64,000 nucleotides of DNA from Frankiales bacterium. Its GTDB lineage: Bacteria > Actinomycetota > Actinomycetes > JAFAQI01. Below are positions 17,928 through 28,049 of this stretch, piece by piece; within the stretch, counting starts at the first letter, position 1; every line of letters begins with the position of its first letter. The translations under genes and the position numbers were made by a program. The stretch covers positions 1 to 64,000 of the forward strand of contig JAICXJ010000013.1 of assembly GCA_025980465.1 (NCBI GenBank), read 5' to 3'. The notes beneath the pieces are model-generated. The model saw only the letters and a list, made by a program, of their open reading frames with translations, ran no database searches and had not been told where the DNA came from.

Positions 17928-18857
17928 CTAGGCGATCACCCGGAGGGCGTGCGGGACCGCCTGGATCGCGGCAGCGTCGCAGGTGCCGAGGTAGTCGCCG
18001 TCGACCTGGAGATGCACCGGCTCGTCGGCGACGAGCCGGAACTCGCTGAGATCGACGAAGCGCCGGGTCTTGCGACCGCGGATGCCGCTGTGGGTCAGCA
18101 TTCCGCCGGCCGCCCACAACGTGCCGACCAGCCCCATCCGTTGCCGGATCACGAGGTCCAGTCCGGTCTCGAAGGAGGCATCCGGGGTGAGCACGATCGG
18201 GTGGGACCGGAAGTAGGTCCACGGCGAGGTGTTGCCGGTGATGCCGAAAAAGACCCCTTCGATCGGCTCCTCTCCCGGAATCTCCAGCCGGAGGTGCGGC
18301 TGGTGGTGATCGGCGGCGAAGTACGCCCGAAGGGCGCAGCGGGTATATCGCGACGGCGTCGCTCGCTTGCCCTTGGCCCGCGCGAGCTCGACCCGGCGTA
18401 CCGCATCGGCGTCGAGCCCGAGCCCGGCGGTGAACGTGAACCAGCGACCGTTGACCCGCCCCAGCCCGAGCCGTCGGCTCCGGCCGGCACGCAGCGCCTC
18501 GAGCAGCTCGCTGGTCGCCTCGACCGGATCACGCGAGATCCCCAACGCCCGGCTGAAGACATTGGTGCTGCCGCCCGGTACGACGGCGAGCGCCGGCGTG
18601 GTGGCCGACGGGCCGGACCACTCACCCGGTCCGAGCAGGCCATTGATGACCTCGTTGATCGTGCCGTCGCCGCCGAGGACGACGACTAGGTCCTGGCCGG
18701 TCTCGACCGCCTGCGCCCCGAGCTCCGCGGCGTGGCCGCGGTGGGTCGTCTCAGCGAGGTCGATCTTCAGGTCACTGCCGAGGGCGCGCACGAGGATGTC
18801 GCGTTCGCGCGCCGACGTGGCGGTCGCCTTCGGATTGACCACCAACAGTGCCCGCAT
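17928..18857 (-). CDS. Diacylglycerol/lipid kinase family protein
   Basis: RALLVVNPKA, VVLGGDGTINEVINGLLG, VVPGGSTNVFSRALG motifs. Confidence 0.9.
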   Translation of the reverse strand: MRALLVVNPKATATSARERDILVRALGSDLKIDLAETTHRGHAAELGAQAVETGQDLVVVLGGDGTINEVINGLLGPGEWSGPSATTPALAVVPGGSTNVFSRALGISRDPVEATSELLEALRAGRSRRLGLGRVNGRWFTFTAGLGLDADAVRRVELARAKGKRATPSRYTRCALRAYFAADHHQPHLRLEIPGEEPIEGVFFGITGNTSPWTYFRSHPIVLTPDASFETGLDLVIRQRMGLVGTLWAAGGMLTHSGIRGRKTRRFVDLSEFRLVADEPVHLQVDGDYLGTCDAAAIQAVPHALRVIA

Positions 18858-18938
18858 CTGAAGAGGATATCGGTCCGCTCTGAGCCCGCCCGTGGTGGCG
18901 ATCGCACCGTGGCGCGTCGTCTACCGTCAGTCGCTGAG

Positions 18939-19310
18939 ATGCAACGTCCTACCAGCTTGTCCGTCACCGCGCTCCTGGTCGCGGTGCAGGCGGCTGCCCT
19001 GGGCGTCTACGGCATCGTCGAGCTGCTGCGCGCAGTGTTCGGGCATCCGCACGATCGTGGCACGGCGGTGCTTCTCGGCGTCCTGTTGGTCGTGTACTCC
19101 GGCGCGATCCTGGTCGCTGCTCGCGGAATCTGGCAGGTCCGGCGGTGGGCGCAGACCCCGACGTACCTGGTGCAGTTCTTCTCGATCGTGATCGGCATCG
19201 GCCAGATTCACACCCTGCCCTACCTGATGGCGCCGCTGATCGCGGTCGGGGTCGCCACCCTGGTGGCGGTCTCGCTGCCCGCGAGCCGCCAGGCGCTGGG
19301 CGGCATCTGA
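18939..19310 (+). CDS. Small 4-TM hypothetical membrane protein
   Basis: Hydrophobic helices; ATG at 18939. Confidence 0.65.
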   Translation: MQRPTSLSVTALLVAVQAAALGVYGIVELLRAVFGHPHDRGTAVLLGVLLVVYSGAILVAARGIWQVRRWAQTPTYLVQFFSIVIGIGQIHTLPYLMAPLIAVGVATLVAVSLPASRQALGGI

Positions 19311-19319
19311 GCCCGGCCG

Positions 19320-20204
19320 TCAGCCCTCGGCGAGCAAGCCCTCGCGAAGCTGGGCGAGGGTCCGCGTGATCAGCCGCGAGACATGCATCTGTGAGATGCC
19401 GAGCTCGGCAGCGATCTGCGACTGGGTCATGTTCGCGAAGAACCGCAGCAGCAGGATGCGCTTCTCCCGTGGCGGCAGCTGCTCCAGCAGCGGCTTGAGC
19501 GACTCGCGGTACTCGACGCCCTCGAGCGCCTGGTCGGTCATGCCGAGGGTGTCCGACATCGCCGAGGAGTCGTCGTCGCCCAGGTCCGGCGCGTCGAGGG
19601 AGATCGCCGAGTAGGCGTTGGAGGACTCCAGGCCCTCGAGCACCTCGTCCTCGGTGAGCTCGAGGTGGGCAGCGAGTTCGGCGACGGTCGGCGCCCGACC
19701 GTTGCGTTGCGAGAGCTCGCTGCTCGCCTTGGTGAGTGCGAGCTTGAGCTCCTGGAGCCGGCGCGGCACTCTGATCGCCCAGCCTTTGTCGCGGAAGTGC
19801 CGCTTGACCTCGCCGACGATGGTCGGCGTCGCGTACGTCGAGAACTCCACGCCCCGCTCGAGGTCGAACCGGTCGATCGACTTGATCAGCCCGATCGTCG
19901 CGACCTGGACCAGGTCGTCGAACGGCTCGCCGCGGTTGCGGAATCGGCGGGCGAGGTACTCGACGAGCGGCAGATGCATCTCCACGAGCTGGTCGCGCAC
20001 CTGGCGGTGACGCGGATCGTCGTCGCTGGTAGCGGCGAGTTCGCCGAACAGCTCGCGGGCAAGTGCGCGGTCTGGTCGGTCGGTGCTCTCGATGATCACC
20101 GGCTCATCGGTCTCAGGTGCGTCCGACGGCGACACCGGGCTGGCTTCTGACACCGTGTCGGCCTCGCCGGCGCGCGGGGCTTGCGCGACGGGGTCGCTGG
20201 TCAT
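19320..20204 (-). CDS. sigF: Sigma factor SigF/SigB family
   Basis: FDDLVQVATIGLIKSIDRFDLERGVEFSTYATPTIVGEVKRHFRDKGWAIRVPRRLQEL; LPPREKRILLLRFFANMTQSQIAAELGISQMHVSRLI. Confidence 0.93.
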   Translation of the reverse strand: MTSDPVAQAPRAGEADTVSEASPVSPSDAPETDEPVIIESTDRPDRALARELFGELAATSDDDPRHRQVRDQLVEMHLPLVEYLARRFRNRGEPFDDLVQVATIGLIKSIDRFDLERGVEFSTYATPTIVGEVKRHFRDKGWAIRVPRRLQELKLALTKASSELSQRNGRAPTVAELAAHLELTEDEVLEGLESSNAYSAISLDAPDLGDDDSSAMSDTLGMTDQALEGVEYRESLKPLLEQLPPREKRILLLRFFANMTQSQIAAELGISQMHVSRLITRTLAQLREGLLAEG

Positions 20205-20623
20205 CGGACCGACCCACCGCCGCGCTTGCGAAGGGTGATGGTCACCCGCTGGTCGGGATCGGAGTGACTCGACACGTCACCGGCGAGGGCGGCCAACACG
20301 GTCCAGGCGAACGTGTCGCGCGACGGCTCCTCGCCGTCGAGGGTCAGCACGCTGACCGACACCGTCATCGTGTCGCCCTCGAGCGCGAACTCGCAGCTGA
20401 TCTCCGCTCCGGGCACGGCCTGCGGCAGCATCATCGCGCACGCCTCGTCGACCGCGATCCGAAGATCCTCGATCTCGTCGATCGTGAAGTCGAGCCGTGC
20501 GGCGAGGCCGGCCGTCGCGGTTCGCAGCACCGACAGGTAGGCGCTGGACGCGGGCAGGGTGATGACGACCACGTCGCGCGGCTTGGCGCCGGCGACGTCC
20601 GTGGTCTGGGTGGCCTCTGTCAC
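20201..20623 (-). CDS. RsbW/UsfX-like anti-sigma factor (GHKL)
   Basis: DFTIDEIEDLRIAVDEACAMML; ATGA overlap with sigF. Confidence 0.88.
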   Translation of the reverse strand: MTEATQTTDVAGAKPRDVVVITLPASSAYLSVLRTATAGLAARLDFTIDEIEDLRIAVDEACAMMLPQAVPGAEISCEFALEGDTMTVSVSVLTLDGEEPSRDTFAWTVLAALAGDVSSHSDPDQRVTITLRKRGGGSVR

Positions 20624-20682
20624 TCCCGATTCCCCTGAGACGATGATCGCGTGCTTTGAGACCAAAAGTAGCCCACGTTCCT

Positions 20683-20707
20683 GTTTTCATGCCGACACTG
20701 CGGGTGA
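20683..20707 (+). promoter_or_regulatory. Candidate SigF-type promoter GTTT-N15-GGGTGA
   Basis: GTTT 20683-20686, GGGTGA 20702-20707; upstream of the MBL gene. Confidence 0.4.
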
Positions 20708-20733
20708 ATTGTTCGCTCCGGTACGGTGCCGCG

Positions 20734-21471
20734 GTGCAGGTTGCAGAGGGAGTTCACCGGCTCGGCCCGGACCTGGTCAACTGGTACGCCGTGGTCGACG
20801 GCGGGCGGGTCACGCTCATCGATTCCGGACTCACGGGTGACGCTTCCCAGATCGCGGGCGGTCTGGCCGCGATCGGGATCATGCCCGAGCAGGTCGAAGC
20901 TGTGGTGCTGACCCACGGACATGCCGATCACGCCGGGGGCGCCGAGCTGGTGCGCACCACATCCGGCGCGCACGTGCACGTGCATCGCGCCGACGCGAAG
21001 ATGGCGGCCGGCCGGCCGCCGCTGAAGTCTGCGGTGAAGGCGCCGCTCGTCGTCCGTCACCTGTCCCGTGAGTTCGTGGGGACGATGCGCTACTTCGTCG
21101 GCCACGGCATCCTCCGCCCGGCAGCCGTCAAGGAGCTCACCGAATTCGACGACGGCGTCGTACTACCGGTCCCTGGCGCACCGCGGGTGGTGCATGTCCC
21201 GGGCCACACCGCCGGCTCCTCGGCACTGCTGCTGGAGGCCCGCGGCGTGGTGTTCACCGGAGACGCGCTCGTCACACATGACTGCTACAGCGGCGCTCGC
21301 GGACCTCGCCTGCTGGCCCGCGTGTCGAACGACGACAGCGGCCAGGCGCTGGCCTCGCTCGACGCGCTCGCGGGGCTCCGGGCTCGCGTCGTCCTTCCCG
21401 GCCACGGCGAGCCGTTCAACGGTGAGGTTGGCGAGGCGGTCGCCGCAGCCAAAGCCGCAGGCGCTGCCTAA
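20734..21471 (+). CDS. MBL-fold metallohydrolase
   Basis: VVLTHGHADHAGGAEL, HVPGHTAGSSALLL, VFTGDALVTHD, VLPGHGEPF motifs. Confidence 0.9.
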   Translation: MQVAEGVHRLGPDLVNWYAVVDGGRVTLIDSGLTGDASQIAGGLAAIGIMPEQVEAVVLTHGHADHAGGAELVRTTSGAHVHVHRADAKMAAGRPPLKSAVKAPLVVRHLSREFVGTMRYFVGHGILRPAAVKELTEFDDGVVLPVPGAPRVVHVPGHTAGSSALLLEARGVVFTGDALVTHDCYSGARGPRLLARVSNDDSGQALASLDALAGLRARVVLPGHGEPFNGEVGEAVAAAKAAGAA

Positions 21472-21478
21472 CACCACC

Positions 21479-21520
21479 TGTCAGCGTTAGCGGGGGCTAT
21501 GACACCCGGAGACGCTGACA
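21479..21520. terminator. Possible bidirectional terminator: TGTCAGCGT / ACGCTGACA
   Basis: 9-bp perfect inverted repeat between convergent genes; 24-nt spacer. Confidence 0.45.
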
Positions 21521-21530
21521 ACTTTCGTCG

Positions 21531-21989
21531 TCACGGGATGAGCCGCCAGGTAGTCCACTCCTCGTTGGGAGTCGCCCCGAGCGAGCGGTAGAAGTCGTGT
21601 GCCGGGGTGTTCCAATCCAGCACCGACCACTCGACGCGCCCGTAGCCACGGTCGCGGGCGATGTCGATCAAGGTGGCGAGTAGTGCCTTGCCGAGGCCGG
21701 TTCCGCGCGCTTCTGGGCGAACGAAGAGGTCCTCGAGGTAAATGCCGTGCTTGCCGAGCCAGGTCGAGAAGTTGAGAAACCACAACGCAAATCCGACCAC
21801 CTCGCCGTTGAGCTCGGCGACATGACAGAAGGCTTTCGGGGCTTCGCCGAACAACGCGCCGAGAATGTCCTGCTCGGTCGCTGCGGCGGCCCCGGGCTCG
21901 CGTTCGTAGGCGGCGAGCTCTTTGATCAGCGAGACGACGATGGGCACGTCATCCGGCGTCGCTGGACGCACCGATGAGGTGCCCACCAC
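21531..21989 (-). CDS. GNAT N-acetyltransferase
   Basis: YLEDLFVRPEARGTGLGKALLATL acetyl-CoA motif; WNTPAHDFYRSLGA. Confidence 0.9.
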   Translation of the reverse strand: MVGTSSVRPATPDDVPIVVSLIKELAAYEREPGAAAATEQDILGALFGEAPKAFCHVAELNGEVVGFALWFLNFSTWLGKHGIYLEDLFVRPEARGTGLGKALLATLIDIARDRGYGRVEWSVLDWNTPAHDFYRSLGATPNEEWTTWRLIP

Positions 21990-22031
21990 GTCGTACCTGA
22001 AGGGTCTAGCTCGGCGTCCGCTGCGCCGGCT

Positions 22032-22433
22032 TTACGCCTGCTTGGTTTCCCAGAAGATCTTGTCGATCTCGGCGATCTTGTCGAGCAGCTTCTGACCCTC
22101 GGCCGGGTCGACGGTTCCCTTGCCGCCCGCTGCGCCGGCGGCCTTGGTCGCCTCGTTGAACAGCTGATGCAGCTGCGGGTACTTCTCGAAGTGCGGCGGC
22201 TTGAAATAGTCGGTCCACAGCACCCAGAGGTGGTGCTTGACGAGTTCGGCGCGCTGCTCCTTGATCAGCAGGGCGCGGGTGCGGAAGACCGCGTCGTCGT
22301 TGTCCTGGTACTTCTCCATGATCGCCTTCACCGACTCGGCCTCGATCCGGGCCTGCGCCGGGTCGTAGACACCGCAGGGCAGGTCGCAGTGGGCGGAGAC
22401 GACAAGGCGCGACGAGCGGGTCCTAGGCAGCAT
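22032..22433 (-). CDS. sodN: Nickel superoxide dismutase precursor
   Basis: MLPRTRSSRLVVSA|HCDLPCGVYDPAQARIEAESVK nickel hook after short propeptide. Confidence 0.95.
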   Translation of the reverse strand: MLPRTRSSRLVVSAHCDLPCGVYDPAQARIEAESVKAIMEKYQDNDDAVFRTRALLIKEQRAELVKHHLWVLWTDYFKPPHFEKYPQLHQLFNEATKAAGAAGGKGTVDPAEGQKLLDKIAEIDKIFWETKQA

Positions 22434-22509
22434 GAGTCCTCCTGATAATTGTTGCTCTCCCCAGGACACTATTCCGCGACAGAATCCCGCTACACATCAG
22501 GGAGTGATC

Positions 22510-22824
22510 ATGCGCTGGCCGCTGCGGATCGCGCTGGTGCGCGGTCCGTCGATGGTGCCGACGCTCCACGACGGGGACCGGGTCCTGGTGCTTCACGGGC
22601 GGCCGCGTCGTACCCCACGCGTCGGGAGGGTGGTGCTTGTGGCGCTTCCCGATCGGCCGCTGTCGATCAAGCGGATCACGGCTGTCGACCCAGCCGGTCA
22701 CATCGAGGTGGGTGGCGACAACCCGTACGGAAGTACCGATAGTCGCGACCTCGGCGCGTTGCCGACCGACGCCATTCTCGGGATCGGGCTGCTCAGAGTC
22801 TGGCGGCGTCCGGGGCGGCTGTAG
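22510..22824 (+). CDS. sodX: Nickel-type superoxide dismutase maturation protease
   Basis: VRGPSMVPTLHDGDRVLV (S26 peptidase Ser motif), IKRITAV, VGGDNPYGSTDSRDLG; divergent from sodN. Confidence 0.92.
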   Translation: MRWPLRIALVRGPSMVPTLHDGDRVLVLHGRPRRTPRVGRVVLVALPDRPLSIKRITAVDPAGHIEVGGDNPYGSTDSRDLGALPTDAILGIGLLRVWRRPGRL

Positions 22825-22826
22825 AT

Positions 22827-23600
22827 CTAGAGGACCTTCGACAGGAAGTTGCGGGTCCGTTCGTGCTGTGGATTGGCGATCACGTCGCGGGGTACGCCTG
22901 CCTCGACGACCACGCCGTCGTCCATGAACACCAGCTTGTCGCCGACCTCCCGCGCGAAGCCCATCTCGTGCGTGACCACGAACATGGTCATTCCTGACCT
23001 GGCGAGATCCCGCATCACGTCGAGAACGTCTCCCACCAACTCAGGGTCGAGCGCGCTCGTTGGCTCATCGAAGAGCATCAGCTTTGGTTCCATGGCAAGT
23101 GCTCGCGCGATTGCGACGCGCTGCTGTTGCCCGCCCGACAGTTGACGTGGGTAGGTGTCCTCGCGTCCTGCCAACCCGACTTGGTCCAGCAGCCGCTTCG
23201 CCCGCTCGATCGCCTCATCCCTCGCCACCTTCTTGACGCGGCACGGCGCCTCGATGATGTTGCCGAGGACCGTCATGTGCGGAAACAGGTTGAAGTGCTG
23301 AAACACCATCCCGATCTCGGCCCGTTTGCGCGCGACCTCCCGCTCCCGAAGCTCGTAGAGCCTGTCGCCCCGCTGCTGGTACCCCACCAGCTCGCCATCG
23401 ACGCTGAGCCGGCCGCCGTGGATCTTCTCGAGGTGGTTGATGCAGCGGAGCAGGGTCGACTTGCCCGAGCCGGATGGTCCGATCACGCACAGGACCTCGC
23501 CGCGCCCGACCTCCAAGTCGATGCCCTTGAGCACCTCAGTGACGCCGAAGCGCTTGCGAACACCCTCGGCCCGCACCATCGGCGCATCGGGGTTAGTCAC
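22827..23600 (-). CDS. Polar amino-acid ABC transporter ATP-binding protein
   Basis: [55 protein letters not shown]. Confidence 0.94.
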   Translation of the reverse strand: MTNPDAPMVRAEGVRKRFGVTEVLKGIDLEVGRGEVLCVIGPSGSGKSTLLRCINHLEKIHGGRLSVDGELVGYQQRGDRLYELREREVARKRAEIGMVFQHFNLFPHMTVLGNIIEAPCRVKKVARDEAIERAKRLLDQVGLAGREDTYPRQLSGGQQQRVAIARALAMEPKLMLFDEPTSALDPELVGDVLDVMRDLARSGMTMFVVTHEMGFAREVGDKLVFMDDGVVVEAGVPRDVIANPQHERTRNFLSKVL

Positions 23601-24564
23601 CGTTGTTGCCGGTCGAAAGGACCATCTGGTCACGCCCTGGTAGCCACGGGCGACCGAATCGCAATGCCCGCCCCATCCGTTCGAGGAAACCCCCGGATGG
23701 TGGGTTGCGGTTCGAGCCCCGGCCGTAATACCGCTCGATATAGCCCTGACCGATTGTCAGGACGCTCGTCATCGCGAGATACCAGATGCAGGCGACGATG
23801 AAGTAGGGGATCGAGACAAAGGTGGTGTTGATGTAGTTCTGCGCGCTTGTGAACAGCTCCGGCAGCGCGATGTAGATGACGATAGATGTCGTTTTCAGCA
23901 TGGAGATTGTCTCGTTGCCGGTCGGCGGCACGATGATCCGCATCGCCTGCGGAAGGACGATCCGGCGCATGATCAGCGAGCTCGGCATGCCGAGAGCCGA
24001 GGCCGCTTCGGATTGCCCTTCGTCGACCGACAGAATTCCAGCGCGCACGATCTCAGCCATGTACGCCGCCTCGTTAAGACCAAGGCCGAGGATTGCGGCG
24101 CCGAACTGGCTGATCAATGTGTTCGTCGAGAACGTCACGAACGTGACGTGCACGAATGGCAGCCCGAGCGAGATGTGCTTGTACAGGTAGCTGAGGTTGT
24201 ACCAAATCACGATCTGGACCAGAACCGGCGTACCGCGGAAGAACCAGATGTAGAACGCGCTCGACGCCGATAGCACTGGGTTCGGCGACAGGCGCATAAC
24301 CGCGAGGAGGATGCCACCCGCAATACCGACCACCATCGCGAGGACGGTGAGCTCGAGCGTTTTTAGGGTGCCGCGAAGGATCGGTGCGGCGAACAGCGTG
24401 CGACCGATCCGCCCCCAGTCGTACAGCGGGTTGGCGAGGAAGGAGTGGATCAGCATCGCCACCACAACCGCAATGACTGCGGCTGCGACCCACCGGCCGG
24501 GGTGCCGCACCGGCACCGCCTTCAGATGCGAGGCGGCGCCGGTGCTGTCGTCGGCGGCGGTCAC
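23593..24564 (-). CDS. Polar amino-acid ABC transporter permease
   Basis: [47 protein letters not shown] (EAA loop). Confidence 0.93.
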   Translation of the reverse strand: MTAADDSTGAASHLKAVPVRHPGRWVAAAVIAVVVAMLIHSFLANPLYDWGRIGRTLFAAPILRGTLKTLELTVLAMVVGIAGGILLAVMRLSPNPVLSASSAFYIWFFRGTPVLVQIVIWYNLSYLYKHISLGLPFVHVTFVTFSTNTLISQFGAAILGLGLNEAAYMAEIVRAGILSVDEGQSEAASALGMPSSLIMRRIVLPQAMRIIVPPTGNETISMLKTTSIVIYIALPELFTSAQNYINTTFVSIPYFIVACIWYLAMTSVLTIGQGYIERYYGRGSNRNPPSGGFLERMGRALRFGRPWLPGRDQMVLSTGNNGD

Positions 24565-24571
24565 CTGAGTG

Positions 24572-25471
24572 TCAGCTGATCGCTCCGTTGATGACCGGGG
24601 TGGTGATCGCGCCAGACTGGATTCCCCAGTGGGTCAGGATCCGGGTGTACGTGCCGTTGGCGATGAGAGCCTTCAGCGCGTCCAGGATCGCTTGATCAAG
24701 GGTGCCGGCTGACTTCGGGACGGCGATTCCGTAGGGGGCCTGGCCGTAGGAGCTCGGAGAGAGCTGGAAAGCGCCGTTCGACTGCTTCACCTGGTAGGCC
24801 GCCACCGGGGAGTCGGCCATGGCGACATCAGCGCGGCCACTGCTCAGGGCAAGGTTCGCGCCGCTCTGCGTCGGAAATGACTCGACGTTGACTGTTCCGC
24901 TCGTGCACTTCTTCGCCTCTGCCTTGGCATCGGTCTCCTGCGTCGTGCCGCTCTCGACGGCGACCTTCTTGCCACACAACTGTCGGAGCGAGTTGATGAC
25001 CGGACTGCCCTTCTTCTCGAAGAAGGAAGTCCCGGCGCTGAAGTACGTGACGAAGTTGACCTGGCGCTCCCGCTGCTTGTTATCGGTGAACGAGGACATT
25101 CCGAGGTCGTATTTGCCTGAGACAAGGCCGGTGATGATCGAGTCGAAGGTGACGTTCTTCACCTGGATCTTGAGCCCAAGGGCACTGCCGAGCGCCTTCG
25201 CCAGGTCCGGGTCCATGCCGATGACCGTCTTCTGGTCGCTCGAAAGAAACTCGTTAGGCGCATACGACGCATCGGCCGCGACTATCAGCGTCCCCTTGGA
25301 CTTGATGGCGGCCGGCACGAGAGCGGCGGCGGTCTTGTCGACGCCGCTCGATCCCGACGTGACGGTGCTGCTGTTTCCCCCGGACGAACTGCTGCTGCAG
25401 GCAGCCGTAACGCCGAGGGTGACGACGAGCAGGCCCGCGGAGATGGTGAAACGGCGGTTGTTCCAGGGCAT
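24572..25471 (-). CDS. Amino-acid ABC transporter substrate-binding lipoprotein
   Basis: Lipobox VTAAC|SSSSSGG; SBP_bac_3 type (LIVAADASYAPNEF, GMDPDLAKALG, VAVESGTTQETDA). Confidence 0.92.
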   Translation of the reverse strand: MPWNNRRFTISAGLLVVTLGVTAACSSSSSGGNSSTVTSGSSGVDKTAAALVPAAIKSKGTLIVAADASYAPNEFLSSDQKTVIGMDPDLAKALGSALGLKIQVKNVTFDSIITGLVSGKYDLGMSSFTDNKQRERQVNFVTYFSAGTSFFEKKGSPVINSLRQLCGKKVAVESGTTQETDAKAEAKKCTSGTVNVESFPTQSGANLALSSGRADVAMADSPVAAYQVKQSNGAFQLSPSSYGQAPYGIAVPKSAGTLDQAILDALKALIANGTYTRILTHWGIQSGAITTPVINGAIS

Positions 25472-25670
25472 TCGGGCTCCTTTTTGTGATCGCTTGGATC
25501 GCATTCTGCACCCCATACCGACGAGCGGACGGCAACGATCGTGTGACAAGATAGGGGCTTACCGGGTGATCCCCGCACACCGTGTCCCTCAGCGGCATAC
25601 GCCGCAGACGCCTGATCGGCTGTCTTTTCGCCTCACCGCCACTGCTGTGGCGCCATTTGGGAATGCCTTC

Positions 25671-26855
25671 ATGACGTTGGAGACTGTGACCATGACGTCG
25701 CGCGACGACACGCCGCTATTTGCGCTGCACAAGGGCGGCAAGATCGAGATGCAGTCGACCGTGCCGCTGCGCGACCGCGACGACCTCTCGCTTGCCTACA
25801 CGCCCGGCGTGGCTGAGGTCTGCATGGCGATCTACCACGAGCCGGACCTCGTCAACGACTACACCTGGAAGAACCAGGTCGTGGCGGTTGTGACGGACGG
25901 TACGGCTGTGCTCGGGCTCGGCGACATCGGGCCGGAGGCATCCCTGCCGGTCATGGAGGGCAAGGCGCTGCTGTTCAAGCAGTTCGGCAATGTCGACTCG
26001 GTGCCGATCGCATTGGCTACGAAGGACGTTGACGAGATCGTCGACACCGTCATCCGGATGGCGCCGAGCTTTGGCGGGATCAACCTCGAGGACATCAGCG
26101 CGCCGCGCTGCTTCGAGATCGAGGACCGGCTCAAAGCCGCCCTCGACATCCCGGTCTTCCACGACGACCAGCACGGTACGGCGATCGTCGCGTTGGCGGC
26201 CATGAAGAGTGCTGCGAGAGTCACCGGCCGCGATCTGCACGAGCTGCGAGTTGTCGTCTCCGGCGCCGGGGCGTCCGGGGTTGCAGTTTCCAAGATCATC
26301 CTCGAGGCCGGGATCGGTGACATCGGTCTGGCAGATAGCAAGGGCATGATTCACAAGGGCCGCACCGACCTGACGCCGATCAAGGCGCAGATGGCCGCGA
26401 TCACCAACCGGTCCAACTACACCGGCACGATCGAGGAAGCGATGATCGGCGCCGACGTGTTCATCGGCCTGTCCGCCGGCAAGATCGCTGAGGAGAACGT
26501 CGCCAAGCTCGCGCCCAACGCGATGATCTTCGCGATGGCTAATCCCGATCCGGAGATCCACCCCGACGTCGCGAAGCACTATGCGCGGGTGGTGGCCACC
26601 GGCCGCAGCGATTTCCCCAACCAGATCAACAACGTACTGGCGTTCCCGGGGGTGTTCCGTGGCGCGCTGGACGTCCGGGCCAGCGCGATCACCGAGCACA
26701 TGAAGCTCGCGGCCGCGGATGCGTTGTGCGAGGTCGTCGGTGACGACGCCGCGGAGGACTACGTGATCCCGAGTGTGTTCGACCCGCGGGTCGGTCCGTC
26801 GGTCGCGGCCGCGGTCGCGAAGGCCGCCCATGAGGACGGCGTCGCCCGCATCTAA
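25671..26855 (+). CDS. NAD(P)-dependent malic enzyme
   Basis: [69 protein letters not shown]. Confidence 0.94.
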   Translation: MTLETVTMTSRDDTPLFALHKGGKIEMQSTVPLRDRDDLSLAYTPGVAEVCMAIYHEPDLVNDYTWKNQVVAVVTDGTAVLGLGDIGPEASLPVMEGKALLFKQFGNVDSVPIALATKDVDEIVDTVIRMAPSFGGINLEDISAPRCFEIEDRLKAALDIPVFHDDQHGTAIVALAAMKSAARVTGRDLHELRVVVSGAGASGVAVSKIILEAGIGDIGLADSKGMIHKGRTDLTPIKAQMAAITNRSNYTGTIEEAMIGADVFIGLSAGKIAEENVAKLAPNAMIFAMANPDPEIHPDVAKHYARVVATGRSDFPNQINNVLAFPGVFRGALDVRASAITEHMKLAAADALCEVVGDDAAEDYVIPSVFDPRVGPSVAAAVAKAAHEDGVARI

Positions 26856-26887
26856 CCGCGTTCTCGGCGGTCGATAAGGTCGCTCTC

Positions 26888-27856
26888 GTGCTTGCTGCCT
26901 ACGCTGCCCGGCTCAACAACGACGACCCGCTGGCCGCGCTCGAAGTCGGTGACATCGACCCGCCCGATGCACCCGATGGCTGGATCTGGGTCGATGTCAA
27001 AGCTGCCGCTCTGAACCACCACGACCTGTTCTCGCTGCGCGGAGTCGGACTCGGCGAGGACAAGCTGCCGATGATCCTCGGCTGTGACGCGGCGGGTACG
27101 ACGGCCGACGGTAGGGAAGTTGTCGTCCACGCCGTCATCGGTGACCCGGCGCGCGGCGGTGGCGACGAGACGCTCGACCCGAAGCGGTCGTTGTTGTCCG
27201 AGGTCCACCCCGGCACGCTCGCCGAGCGGGTCGCGGTTCCCGCCGGCAACGTTGTCGCGAAGCCGGCGGAGCTCTCCTGGGAAGAGGCCGGCTCGGTCTC
27301 GACCGCCTGGTTGACGGCGTACCGGATGTTGTTCACGAAGGCCAGGCTGGAGCCGGGACAGACCGTGCTGGTCCAGGGCGCCGGCGGCGGGGTCGCGACT
27401 GCCGCGATCGCGCTGGCGCACGCGGCGGGGGTGCGGGTCTTCGCCACCTCACGCTCCGAGGACAAGCGGAAGCGGGCGACCGGGCTCGGCGCTGACGAGG
27501 TGTTCGAGCCGGGCGCGAGGCTGCCCGACCGCGTCGACGCGGTGGTCGAGACGGTGGGCGATGCCACCTTTGGGCACTCGCTGAAGTCGATTCGTCCCGG
27601 TGGACGGGTGGTGGTCTGTGGCTCGACCAGTGGTGGTGTCACTCCGCTCGAGCTGCAGCGGTTGTTCTTCCTTCAGCTCGAGGTGCTTGGTTCGACGATG
27701 GGTACCAAGGCCGAGCTCGAGTCGCTTCTCGGGTTCCTGGTCGAGGCGAAGGTCCGCCCGGAGATCGACTCGACCCTGCCGTTGTCCGAGGCGCGGGCGG
27801 GGCTCGAGAAGATGCACAGTGGTGAGGTCTTCGGCAAGATCGTCCTCACGACGTAA
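26888..27856 (+). CDS. Zinc-binding alcohol dehydrogenase/quinone oxidoreductase family (MDR)
   Basis: ALNHHDLFSLRGVG, ILGCDAAGTT, VLVQGAGGGVATAAIALAHAAGVRVFATSRS. Confidence 0.9.
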   Translation: MLAAYAARLNNDDPLAALEVGDIDPPDAPDGWIWVDVKAAALNHHDLFSLRGVGLGEDKLPMILGCDAAGTTADGREVVVHAVIGDPARGGGDETLDPKRSLLSEVHPGTLAERVAVPAGNVVAKPAELSWEEAGSVSTAWLTAYRMLFTKARLEPGQTVLVQGAGGGVATAAIALAHAAGVRVFATSRSEDKRKRATGLGADEVFEPGARLPDRVDAVVETVGDATFGHSLKSIRPGGRVVVCGSTSGGVTPLELQRLFFLQLEVLGSTMGTKAELESLLGFLVEAKVRPEIDSTLPLSEARAGLEKMHSGEVFGKIVLTT

Positions 27857-27871
27857 CAACCCGAACCCGGG

Positions 27872-28048
27872 TTACTCGTCTTCGTCCTCGGTGCGAGCCA
27901 GCCAGGTCGCCAGCCGCTCGACGGGGACCTCGAACTCCGGGTGGAGATCGACGAAGGTCTGCAGCCGTTCGGCCAGCCACGCGAGTGAGACCCTCTCCTC
28001 GCCGCGTCGCTGCTCGAGCTCCTCGATGCCGCGGTCGGTGAAGTACAC
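27872..28048 (-). CDS. DUF6104-like small protein
   Basis: VYFTDRGIEELEQRRGEERVSLAWLAERLQTFVDLHPEFEVPVERLATWLARTEDEDE; GTG 1 nt after the kgd stop. Confidence 0.75.
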   Translation of the reverse strand: MYFTDRGIEELEQRRGEERVSLAWLAERLQTFVDLHPEFEVPVERLATWLARTEDEDE

Positions 28049-28049
28049 G

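Noticed and set aside
20624-20720. SigF autoregulatory promoter for rsbW-sigF
   Set aside because: GGGAAT occurs at ~20635 on the minus strand but has no GTTT at 14-16 nt spacing; GGGCTAC further up is a poor match.
22434-22509. SigR-type promoter GGAAT-N18 for sodN
   Set aside because: GGAAT is present but the base triplet at the -10 position is ACA, not GTT.
25716-26831. 371-aa minus ORF
   Set aside because: Shadow ORF of malic enzyme with Asp/Arg/Val bias and no motifs.
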